A stretch of 36,741 nt of DNA from Chloroflexota bacterium (lineage in GTDB: Bacteria > Chloroflexota > Dehalococcoidia > JACPPY01), in NCBI GenBank assembly GCA_016190755.1, contig JACPPY010000066.1, positions 1 through 36,741 on the forward strand. Reading direction: 5' to 3'. The position numbers and the translations under genes are program-made. Below, in pieces: positions 28,467 to 36,741 of this stretch. Position 1 is the first letter of the stretch; every line of letters starts with the position of its first letter. Below the pieces are notes generated by a model, which worked only from the letters and a program-made list of their open reading frames with translations, had not been told where the DNA came from and did not search any database.

Positions 28467-29447
28467 CTGGACAAGAACGACAGGCAGGCTGCGACGGTAC
28501 TAGGTCGCAGGATCATCGACAACATCAAAACGGTCATTATAGGCAAGGACGCCGCCGTCGAGAGAAGCCTTATCACGCTGATGTGCCGTGGCCATGCGCT
28601 CATCGAGGACGTACCCGGGGTAGGCAAGACCATGCTCGCCCGCAGCCTGGCTATCTCTACAGGTTGCAACTTCAAGCGCATGCAGTTCACGCCGGACCTG
28701 CTCCCGTCGGATGTCATCGGCGTGTCTTTCTACAACCAGGCCAAGGGCACATTCGAGTTCCGGCCCGGCCCTATAATGGCGCAGGTGGTCATGGCCGACG
28801 AAATCAACCGCGCCACTCCTAAGACGCAATCGGCGCTGCTGGAAGCCATGGAGGAGAGGCAGGTGAGCGTGGACGGCGTGACTCACACGCTGCCGCGCCC
28901 ATTTTTTGTCATCGCGACGCAGAACCACGTGGAGTATGAGGGCACGTTCCCTTTGCCGGAAGCGCAATTGGACCGTTTCCTGCAGCGCATAAATATGGGC
29001 TACCCTGAGTTCTCCGAGGAGATGGCGATCATCGCCGGTCAGGCAACGGTGCACCCCATAGAGCGGCTCAAGCCGGTGGCGACGCCCGAGGAGGTGCTGT
29101 TCTTGCAGGATGCGGTCGGCACCATCTACATCGATGAGACGGTGCGTGAGTACGTCGTGTCGATCGTTAGGGCGACGCGCGAGAACACCGATATCGCGCT
29201 GGGAGCTTCGCCCAGGGCGTCGCTGGGGCTCTCCCACGCGGCCCAAGCACTGGCGCTTCTCAGGGGCCGTGAATTCGTGATCCCCGATGACGTTAAGGAG
29301 TTGGCCGAGGGCACCATCGCTCACAGGCTTATTCTCTCGCCCGCGGCCAGGATGAAAGGTGTGGAGACCAGCCAGGTAGTGGCACAAATTCTGAGTGAGG
29401 TCCAGGTACCAGGGGCCAGACGTGGGGCGACCTTGAAGGCCGTTTAG
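28467..29447 (+). CDS. MoxR-family AAA ATPase (apparent CTG start)
   Basis: IIDNIKTVIIGKDAAVERSLITLMCRGHALIEDVPGVGKTMLARSLA. Family-conserved N-terminus lies upstream of ATG 28581; AGGAGG precedes CTG 28467. Confidence 0.85.
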   Translation: MDKNDRQAATVLGRRIIDNIKTVIIGKDAAVERSLITLMCRGHALIEDVPGVGKTMLARSLAISTGCNFKRMQFTPDLLPSDVIGVSFYNQAKGTFEFRPGPIMAQVVMADEINRATPKTQSALLEAMEERQVSVDGVTHTLPRPFFVIATQNHVEYEGTFPLPEAQLDRFLQRINMGYPEFSEEMAIIAGQATVHPIERLKPVATPEEVLFLQDAVGTIYIDETVREYVVSIVRATRENTDIALGASPRASLGLSHAAQALALLRGREFVIPDDVKELAEGTIAHRLILSPAARMKGVETSQVVAQILSEVQVPGARRGATLKAV

Positions 29448-29475
29448 CTGGAACCGCAATTCGAGCAGGAAGAGC

Positions 29476-30747
29476 ATGTCTCAGCGTATCATTATCCCTC
29501 TGCTGCTTCTGTCTCTTGTCCTCTTCATCTCCCTGTCCACGGGCATGGAGCTCTACTACCGCTTTGCCTACGTGCTGGTGCTGGCCCTCGCCGGTGGGTT
29601 TGTGCTGGCGTGGTTGAACCTGCGCTGGCTGTCCGTCAAAGCGAAGGGGAGGACACGCGTGGCGCATGTGGGAGGACAGTACGAGGAGGAGGTCACGGTC
29701 GCCAACCGCGGCTGGCTGCCCAAAGGCTGGCTGGAGGTGCAGGAGCTTACTGATCTGCCCGGCCTGCGTTCCGGCGACATAATACGACTGGCGGGCAAGC
29801 TCGAACCGCCCTGGAGCACACGGACTTCGCAAGAGCAGTCCTGGAAGCTGACCACTTTCTGCTTCAAGCGTGGGCTGTTTCGGGTCGGCCCGGTGCGCAT
29901 CACCAGCCGAGACCCATTAGGTTTCTTCCGGCTTTCACGCAGCTTCCTTGACCCGCACAGGGTTACGGTATATCCGGCCGTTCAGCCCCTGCCGCAGTTC
30001 CCGTTGCAGATCGCGGATATGCCTGACGACGGCAGGCTGCAACGGCGGTCTTTGCAGGTTACGCCGCTGGCTTCCTCCGTACGGGAGTACCAATCCGGCG
30101 ATAGCATAAGCCGAGTTCACTGGCCGTCTACTGCCCGTATAGGTAAGCTGATGGTAAAAGACTGCGATGTCGGCAAGTCCTCCAGGATATGGCTGATCGT
30201 CGATATGCAGCGCAGCGTTCAGGCGGGACAGGGATATGAGACTACCGACGAGTTGTCGGCTTCAGTGGCCGCCTCCGTCGCGCAGCATTTCCTACTTAGG
30301 GGTTTGCCAGTAGGCCTGGTGTCCAATGGCGATGGGCGCTGTTTTGTCCCGCCAGAGCGGGGCCCGGAGCACCTGGAGCGCATACTCGAAAGCCTTTCTC
30401 TCCAGGCGGCTACCGGAGACAAGCCACTGGAAGACCTGCTCCTCGAAGAGGAGAGAAGCTTTAGCCGCAACGACGTGCTAATTGTAGTGACGCCTTCGCA
30501 GCGCGATGAGTGGCCCCGGATACTGGGAAGCCTCCGCGCACGCTATGCGGCTGTCATTGCCATTGTAGTTGACGCTGATGACTTCGGCGGTGAGCCTCGC
30601 GCCTCGTCCGTTATCGAAAGACTGATCGCCCTGTCGGTGCCCGGTTACCTGGTGAGGAACGGTCAACCTTTGTCGGAGGCCCTGTCCACACCTATCGGCT
30701 CCAGCTCCAGCATATCGAAGCTGGCTGCTGCAGGGGCCCGCCGGTGA
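29476..30747 (+). CDS. DUF58 domain protein
   Basis: VREYQSGDSISRVHWPSTARIGKLMVKDCD; downstream of MoxR. Confidence 0.9.
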   Translation: MSQRIIIPLLLLSLVLFISLSTGMELYYRFAYVLVLALAGGFVLAWLNLRWLSVKAKGRTRVAHVGGQYEEEVTVANRGWLPKGWLEVQELTDLPGLRSGDIIRLAGKLEPPWSTRTSQEQSWKLTTFCFKRGLFRVGPVRITSRDPLGFFRLSRSFLDPHRVTVYPAVQPLPQFPLQIADMPDDGRLQRRSLQVTPLASSVREYQSGDSISRVHWPSTARIGKLMVKDCDVGKSSRIWLIVDMQRSVQAGQGYETTDELSASVAASVAQHFLLRGLPVGLVSNGDGRCFVPPERGPEHLERILESLSLQAATGDKPLEDLLLEEERSFSRNDVLIVVTPSQRDEWPRILGSLRARYAAVIAIVVDADDFGGEPRASSVIERLIALSVPGYLVRNGQPLSEALSTPIGSSSSISKLAAAGARR

Positions 30748-33185
30748 CACATGCCGTAGCTTCCCCTTCGTCCGGCGGCGGCTCGCCTGGCCAGCGGGCC
30801 GCTGCCGTCCGCGATTTCCTTGTGGGCGAAGCCACGCTCTACGTTCTGTTGTTTTGCAGCATGCTCGTGGTGACGTGGTCGGTTGAGCAGGCAGAGTGGG
30901 TGACCACACCATCGCTGGCGTTGGTGGCCCTCCTGGGAGTGCTCACCGGAGTCCTGATGGCCAAAGTCAGGGTCCATCCGGCTGTCAAACACACAGCAGG
31001 CCTTCTCCTCGGCGTCGCGACTATTGTCTGGCAGACGCTGACCATAATACATGTGGATGGCGTTGCTCCGCGGATGAGGGAGGTGGCCTTGCGCCTGGGG
31101 CTCTGGGTCCAGGCAGCCGCCACGCGGGGCGTCAGCTCCGACGACTTACCCTTCGTCTTTCTGCTCGTACTCATCACCTGGCTGCTGGCCTATATTTGCA
31201 CGTGGCTGGTATCCCGCCGCAACTACTGGGGTGCGGTGTTGCTCCCTGGCTCCGGGCTGCTGCTCAATCTGTCACAGCTTCCACCGTCTTACCTGCGTTT
31301 CTTCTTGCTGTACGCCTTCACTGCCATGCTGCTTCGGGTGCGCATGGACTCGCTGGCCGAGGAATACCTCTATTTGCAGAGGCACACGCGGCGCCCACCG
31401 CGCATGGGCTTTGCTCGGTTGAGGAACGGTGCGTTGTTCGGCGTGGCGGTCATCGCAGTAGCGTACCTGCTGCCAATCGGGCCAAGCTTCAGCAGCCTGA
31501 ACCGGGTATACGACAGGGTACACTACCCCGGTGAGCGGCTGACAGACGACTTTGTGCGGCTCTTTGCCGGGCTGCCTGCGCGCAAGCCGAGCCCGTACCA
31601 CTCCTTCAGTGATGTCATAGCCCTTCAGGGGTCCATAGACCCGGGTGACAGCACGGCGCTGATGTTGCAAGCTCAAGCACCGCTTTACCTGCGGGCGCGC
31701 ACATACGACCTGTACACATCGAAGGGCTGGAAGTCTTCTGACTCAAAAACCTACGAGTCTGACTGGAAACCCACTTACACCAAGGAGGAGCCGTACAGCA
31801 AGCGCTACTCAATAACCTATACTGTCAATCCCGGCTACTCAACGGACCTCCGGTTCGCTGCCGGCGATGTGCAGTCTATCGACCAGCCTATCACACTGGA
31901 GACGTACGATTCTCCCACGTACACGCTGGACCTTACGGACCAATCGAAGGACTCTGCATTGCCCGACTCCGTAAAGGCGATAGCCGCAAGGCTCCGAACG
32001 GCGGCGAGCGCAGCAGGCGTAAGACGCCTCGAAAAAGCGGCCATACAAAAGCTTTTGCCTCAGGACATGGACTTGCTCGACGTTAAGTACAGAGGCGCTG
32101 CCGTACAACAGGTCAAGGTGGCGCGACAGTTGCCGGAGGGCGCCGACATCGTGAGCTACCATACCGGCAAGGGCGTAACTGAATTGGACCCCTACCAGGT
32201 TACCGTCTGGCTGTCGGAGGCTACGCCGACCGACCTGCGCTCTGCGGGGGCCGACTATCCGGGCTGGGTGCTCGACCGCTATCTTCAGCTTCCTTCGACC
32301 CTGCCGGACAGGGTCAAGGCGCTGGCGCTACAGGTCACGGAAAAGGCCAGCAACCCTTACGACAAGGCCATGGCAATACAAGAACATCTATCATCCCTCG
32401 ACTACAGCACAGACATAAAGCCGGCGCCTTTCGATGTCGACAGCGTGGACTACTTTTTGTTCAACTTGCGCAAGGGGTACTGCGACTATTTCGCTTCGGC
32501 GATGGCCGTGCTGTCCCGCAGCGTGGGCATACCGTCGCGTCTGGCGGCCGGATACGCCCCGGGAGACTATTCCTTTGACGGATACGTAGTCAAAGACTCG
32601 GATGCCCACTCCTGGGTACAGATTTACTTCCCGGGCTATGGCTGGATTGATTTCGAGCCTACGCCGGGTAGCGTGTTGCCCGCACCTCAGGCACATGCCC
32701 TGGACGAGGCTTCCGATACGGCCGACATAGACAGCCCTACACCGTTTTCGGGCGATGACCCCTACGGCGACGACTTATCCTTGCTGCTGGGCAGTGACGG
32801 CTCGTATATTGGAGATAGCCCTCAGGAGTCAACTCTGCTGTGGAAGGTGGCGATGCCCCTGGCGGCGTTGCTGGTGCTCGTGCTTCTCTGGCGCCGGTTC
32901 CTTTGGCCTTCCGGAGACCCCGGGGCGACTTATTCCCGCATGTGCTCGCTCAGTGCTCTGTCCGGCGCCGGCCCGAAGCCAGGCGAGACGCCCTACGAGT
33001 ACGCCCGTGCCCTGGCACGCACGCTGCCCGAGGCCGAAAACGAGGTCTGGTCCATCGCCCACTCATATGTGCTGAAACGCTACGGCAGGCTGGAACCTGA
33101 CACCAAGGAACGGTCAAAGCTGCGCCAGGACTGGCTGAGTATCAGGTTCAGGCTGCTGGGCAGGGCCGTGAGGCCGTCCAGGTGA
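30744..33185 (+). CDS. Membrane transglutaminase-like protein (TgpA-type)
   Basis: Multi-TM N-terminus; catalytic-type RKGYCDYFASAMAVLSRSVGIPSRLAAGY...DSDAHSWVQIYFPGYGWIDFEPTPG. 4-bp overlap with the DUF58 gene. Confidence 0.92.
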   Translation: MTHAVASPSSGGGSPGQRAAAVRDFLVGEATLYVLLFCSMLVVTWSVEQAEWVTTPSLALVALLGVLTGVLMAKVRVHPAVKHTAGLLLGVATIVWQTLTIIHVDGVAPRMREVALRLGLWVQAAATRGVSSDDLPFVFLLVLITWLLAYICTWLVSRRNYWGAVLLPGSGLLLNLSQLPPSYLRFFLLYAFTAMLLRVRMDSLAEEYLYLQRHTRRPPRMGFARLRNGALFGVAVIAVAYLLPIGPSFSSLNRVYDRVHYPGERLTDDFVRLFAGLPARKPSPYHSFSDVIALQGSIDPGDSTALMLQAQAPLYLRARTYDLYTSKGWKSSDSKTYESDWKPTYTKEEPYSKRYSITYTVNPGYSTDLRFAAGDVQSIDQPITLETYDSPTYTLDLTDQSKDSALPDSVKAIAARLRTAASAAGVRRLEKAAIQKLLPQDMDLLDVKYRGAAVQQVKVARQLPEGADIVSYHTGKGVTELDPYQVTVWLSEATPTDLRSAGADYPGWVLDRYLQLPSTLPDRVKALALQVTEKASNPYDKAMAIQEHLSSLDYSTDIKPAPFDVDSVDYFLFNLRKGYCDYFASAMAVLSRSVGIPSRLAAGYAPGDYSFDGYVVKDSDAHSWVQIYFPGYGWIDFEPTPGSVLPAPQAHALDEASDTADIDSPTPFSGDDPYGDDLSLLLGSDGSYIGDSPQESTLLWKVAMPLAALLVLVLLWRRFLWPSGDPGATYSRMCSLSALSGAGPKPGETPYEYARALARTLPEAENEVWSIAHSYVLKRYGRLEPDTKERSKLRQDWLSIRFRLLGRAVRPSR

Positions 33186-33468
33186 TCACCGCCGCAGTCT
33201 TGACGCCTTGCCGAGACGCCCGATCCCACCTGTGTCCCATACACGGCTTTGCAACCATCGGTCCCGTTTGATCACATCGGCACACCAGTCCTACGCCATG
33301 CTGCTCACAGCTTTTGATTACCAGTCTTTTCTGGTCATCAATGCCAAGCATAATATTTTCGAAATATCCACGTAGCCTGGCTGTAAAGCGGGCGTCATTC
33401 TCATGTAACACACCTTCAGGATAATGGTTCCAACATTTAGAAAAAAGACTTTGGCGGCGAATTGAATA

Positions 33469-34242
33469 ATGGCAACCATACTGGTTCTAATAGGCGATCA
33501 GCGCAGAGCCCCATCAGTTCAGGCCGATCTGAGACAGGCTGGACACGTATGCTTAACGATGTCTGATGCCGGTGGGAGTGGGATTGAAAAAGCATTGTCC
33601 CGAGGCCTGGACCTTGCCATAGTCGACAACGTAGCATTCCAGCCTGGCTCTCAGGCCAGGGAACAGCTTTGCAAACCATCAGTGGATGAAGTGGTACCGA
33701 TCATTCTGCTGATACCGGAGCATACCCTTTTTGATCGGGAGTGGGATCAGGCGATAGATGACTTCATTGTCGAACCTTATCGCAAGCTTGAATTGCTATC
33801 TCGCATACACAAGATAGTATCTCAGGCCACAGGAATAAACGCAAGGCCAACTATTTCACAGGGAGCACTAACCATAGATGAGGCCAGCTACGAGGTCAAG
33901 GTAGGCAAACGGAAAGTGGACTTGACCTACCGCGAGTACCAGATACTGAGATTCCTGGCCAACCAGCCTGGTCGGGTCATCACCAGAGAGAAGCTGCTAA
34001 CCGAAGTGTGGGGCTCGGACTATTTCGGTGGCCACCGGACCATCGATGTTCATATCCAGCGGTTGCGACGGAAGATTGAGGATGATAATTACGCCTTCAT
34101 TGAGACCGTGAGGAATGTGGGCTACAGATTCAAGAAGTCCGAGGATTTGGACACGCGTCATCTTCAACAGACGCCAGATCGATACAGTGTTGTTTTCGAC
34201 GCGATTCCAGACCCGCGTCAACCTGCTAAGTTGCCCCTATGA
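33469..34242 (+). CDS. OmpR-family winged-helix regulator with degenerate receiver domain
   Basis: C-terminal LTYREYQILRFLANQPGRVITREKLLTEVWG...RTIDVHIQRLRRKIEDD...TVRNVGYRF. Receiver lacks the acidic pair and conserved Lys. Confidence 0.88.
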   Translation: MATILVLIGDQRRAPSVQADLRQAGHVCLTMSDAGGSGIEKALSRGLDLAIVDNVAFQPGSQAREQLCKPSVDEVVPIILLIPEHTLFDREWDQAIDDFIVEPYRKLELLSRIHKIVSQATGINARPTISQGALTIDEASYEVKVGKRKVDLTYREYQILRFLANQPGRVITREKLLTEVWGSDYFGGHRTIDVHIQRLRRKIEDDNYAFIETVRNVGYRFKKSEDLDTRHLQQTPDRYSVVFDAIPDPRQPAKLPL

Positions 34243-34483
34243 CCTCCGCCGTACCACATACAACGCAAAAGCCTTCCTCAGGCTATGTGGAATAGCATCG
34301 TCGATACCGACTATCAAGAGCACGACTGCAAATTCTTCGTTACACGTCCTTAACGTTAGCTTCTCCTGAAAGAAACTTGCCCCGAATATAGAGGTAATAA
34401 TCATTCTCTATCATGGAGGCAGTTCAACGTGCCGTACGCAACAAGCGGCACATGGATGTGCATCATGGAAAGGAGGGAATCAA

Positions 34484-34615
34484 ATGTCAGTCGAAGCACT
34501 GGCCGCCGTCGGTACCTTTGTAGGGTTATTCATGGTCTGGGCAGTCATTCCCAGCCGCTTGAGGAAGAAACATGCTTCCAAGGCTGAGGATGAACTCCCA
34601 AAGCAGTCTGTCTGA
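34484..34615 (+). CDS. 43-aa single-TM miniprotein upstream of amt
   Basis: ATG after a strong AAAGGAGGG SD; MSVEALAAVGTFVGLFMVWAVIPSRLRKKHASKAEDELPKQSV*. Absent from the supplied ORF track, whose shortest entries are 60 aa. Confidence 0.7.
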   Translation: MSVEALAAVGTFVGLFMVWAVIPSRLRKKHASKAEDELPKQSV

Positions 34616-34745
34616 GTGGTCATTTTGAAAGAGGTTGTTGCCCGACTTTCGGCTCGTATCTGGTTGTAACGGCCTGCGAAAGGCAGGCCAAGTCTATGGC
34701 CGTACGCTGGTCCGGTTCGGCAACAACCCCGAAAGGAGTACAACT

Positions 34746-36230
34746 ATGAATGTATTCGAGCCCGTTGTTTCCCCTTTGTCACGCTGGTTAGATTCTGGTT
34801 CGGCGCGCCGAGATGCATGGACAAGGCGGAGCCTGGTCATTTTAGTGATGGCGGTATTGCTATATGCCTCGTTCTGGCTGGTTCCCACCCGCGTGTTAGC
34901 CGCTGACCCGACAGGCACCGACACCCTTAAAGATAATCCCAACATGGCGGTAAACATGGCCTGGACCTTGATCACCGGCTTCCTGGTCTGGTTTATGCAG
35001 CTTGGTTTTGCCTTCCTTGGGGCCGGCCTTATTCGATCCAAGAACCAGACGAACTACTGGACCAAGAGTTTCATGGACTTCTGTATAGCATCTCTGGGTT
35101 TCTGGGCCTTCGGCTTTGCCCTGATGTACGGAGGCTCCAAGCTGTTCCCGGGCCTTGATGTGGGCAACGGTTTCATCGGCTTTTCTGGCTTTTTCCTCAG
35201 CGGGACCAGCTATGACGTCTCAACAATAATGATGTGGTTCTTCCAAATGGTCTTCGCCGCCACCGCAACCACCATCGTGGCCGGTGCAGTAGCGGAGAGG
35301 ATGAAGATCACCGCTTACCTGGCGTATGCCTTTGTCATTGGTGCCCTTGTCTATCCTATTTATGGGAAATGGATCTGGGGCGGTGGGTGGCTAAGCACCC
35401 TCTCGATACTCGGAGCTACTGGGGCTAAGGACTTCGCTGGCTCCGGAGTGGTGCACATGGTGGGAGGCCTAGCTGCTCTTATAGGGGCAGCGATGGTTGG
35501 CCCCAGGATAGGAAAGTTCAACAAAGACGGATCGCCCAACAACATAAAAGGCCACAACCTCCCGTTCGTGGTCATTGGTACCTTCATCCTGTTCTTCGGA
35601 TGGTTCGGGTTCAACCCCGGCAGTACTCTGGCTGCTACTGACCTGCGTATCTCAGTAATTGCCGTCAATACGTTCTTGGCCGGTGTAACAGGCGCCGTGG
35701 TGGCCTTGTACTGGACATTTATCCGCACTGGCAAGATGGACATCATCGTGGGCTGCAACGGGTGCCTAGTGGGGTTAGTGGGCATAACCGCCCCAGCCGC
35801 TTTCGTGGCGCCATGGGCGGCAGTTCTCATCGGCGCGACCGCCGTTCCGTTCCTGTTCGTCACCGCCAATATTGTCGAGCGGGTGCTCAAGGTGGATGAC
35901 GCGGTCGGCGCCGTGCCGGTGCATTTCGGCGGAGGCTTGTGGGGCCTGCTCTCGGTCGGAATTTTCGCCGATGGCACGTATCAGGGTGTCAAGGGGCTTA
36001 TCACGGGCGAGGTGGGCCAATTGCTTCTTCAACTCATCGACATTGGTGCTCTGGTTGCGTGGGTCAGCCTGACGATGTTCGTTACCTTCTGGGTGATCAG
36101 GAAAACCATTGGACTCCGCGCCAGTCGCTCTGAGGAGTTGCTGGGCCTAGATTTGCCGGAGCACGGCATACAGGCTTATCCAGTGGAAGCTCCTGCGGTG
36201 GCAGGAGCCGCCGAAACAGATAAAGCCTGA
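34746..36230 (+). CDS. amt: Ammonium transporter (Amt/MEP/Rh)
   Basis: FFQMVFAATATTIVAGAVAERMK, twin-His candidates in GSGVVHMVGG and VPVHFGGGLWG. ATG at 34746 has a GAAAGGAG SD. Confidence 0.94.
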   Translation: MNVFEPVVSPLSRWLDSGSARRDAWTRRSLVILVMAVLLYASFWLVPTRVLAADPTGTDTLKDNPNMAVNMAWTLITGFLVWFMQLGFAFLGAGLIRSKNQTNYWTKSFMDFCIASLGFWAFGFALMYGGSKLFPGLDVGNGFIGFSGFFLSGTSYDVSTIMMWFFQMVFAATATTIVAGAVAERMKITAYLAYAFVIGALVYPIYGKWIWGGGWLSTLSILGATGAKDFAGSGVVHMVGGLAALIGAAMVGPRIGKFNKDGSPNNIKGHNLPFVVIGTFILFFGWFGFNPGSTLAATDLRISVIAVNTFLAGVTGAVVALYWTFIRTGKMDIIVGCNGCLVGLVGITAPAAFVAPWAAVLIGATAVPFLFVTANIVERVLKVDDAVGAVPVHFGGGLWGLLSVGIFADGTYQGVKGLITGEVGQLLLQLIDIGALVAWVSLTMFVTFWVIRKTIGLRASRSEELLGLDLPEHGIQAYPVEAPAVAGAAETDKA

Positions 36231-36275
36231 TCCTCTGACCCGCTCAGTCTGGAGGAAGAGTTAAGATGCCTGCAT

Positions 36276-36323
36276 GACACACCCCGAGTTTCACGGGAGC
36301 ACCGTGTAGGTTCGGGGTGTGTC
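36276..36323. terminator. Long hairpin GACACACCCCGA...TCGGGGTGTGTC with inner CACGG/CCGTG stem, downstream of amt
   Basis: 12-bp perfect outer stem; 24-nt loop contains cacgg-gagca-ccgtg. Confidence 0.6.
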
Positions 36324-36741
36324 AATTATTACCAGGACAGCGGCGTATCATCTTAACGAGCCATTCGAGCGCAGCGAGAAGGCGTGGCAGTCTCTGCCTC
36401 AAGCCTTCTCCTGGGGCTAAGGCCGCATGTCACCCGAGTAAAGTCTGCAAATCCACAGGTCTTGAGACTGCCTCACTTCTTGATCAGGGAAAGCAAGGCG
36501 TTGTTAGCAATGATGTGGCTGGAGCCCCGGGGGAAACAAGGCCTGTGACAGGCTGGCGCCTTCCCGCCTGCCCAGGCGTTTTCCGGGGGGTGTGTCATGC
36601 CTCCTCTTACTTGCAACAGAGGCAATGTAGGTTCCATCTTGGCCTTGGCCTGAAGCTGGGGAGCTCCGCACGTTTACGTTATTACCTAGTCGCAACTTCC
36701 GAGTCATCCGAAGCTGTTTAGCTTTGACGATGTAGACAGAA

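Noticed and set aside
28500-29477. 325-aa minus-strand ORF opposite the MoxR gene
   Set aside because: Antisense to a strongly conserved AAA ATPase; His/Arg-rich shadow translation.
35360-35977. 205-aa minus-strand ORF opposite amt
   Set aside because: Antisense shadow of a conserved transporter, Pro/Thr-rich, no domain.
36317-36721. 134-aa plus-strand ORF at the window end
   Set aside because: No recognisable domain, atypical composition; region looks intergenic or repeat-derived.
1-36741. CRISPR array, tRNA or rRNA genes
   Set aside because: No regularly spaced direct repeats and no tRNA/rRNA-like sequence noticed by eye; a tRNAscan/Infernal run would be needed for certainty.

Overview
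Gene-dense bacterial chromosomal window, about 36.7 kb. The family mix suggests Chloroflexota/Dehalococcoidia, but that is inference. (1) 1-4.7 kb is an accessory region: an RHS/YD-repeat gene with a variable C-terminal tip and an overlapping candidate immunity ORF, a second orphan RHS core-tip cassette behind a transposase fragment, and a third 157-bp RHS core scrap abutting another transposase fragment. (2) 4.7-8.6 kb: Smr protein, TIGR01777 epimerase, PPC/DUF296 protein, TusA, DsrE-like, hemerythrin, a truncated LMW-PTP and a leaderless cytochrome c domain. (3) 8.6-17.2 kb: a complete respiratory nitrate reductase cluster on the minus strand (diheme cyt c-narG-narH-narJ-narI-narK). (4) 17.2-23.2 kb: hemerythrin, cytochrome c lipoprotein, ctaB, and a B-family (ba3-like) heme-copper oxidoreductase operon whose subunit I has Gln where the cross-linked active-site Tyr is expected. 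It is divergent from a Crp/Fnr regulator, with a perfect TGTCA-N6-TGACA palindrome between them. (5) 23.3-33.2 kb: mostly housekeeping genes (mazG, GyrI-like, Zn-peptidase, fmt, QueG-like Fe-S protein) and a MoxR-DUF58-transglutaminase operon. (6) 33.4-36.3 kb: an OmpR-type regulator with a degenerate receiver, an unlisted 43-aa membrane miniprotein, and an Amt ammonium transporter. The strongest leads are the Tyr-less oxidoreductase (possible NO reductase of sNOR type) with its palindrome, the RHS toxin/immunity cassettes, the narK-TAG-cytochrome c arrangement, and the 43-aa ORF upstream of amt. All calls are by eye; no database search was run.
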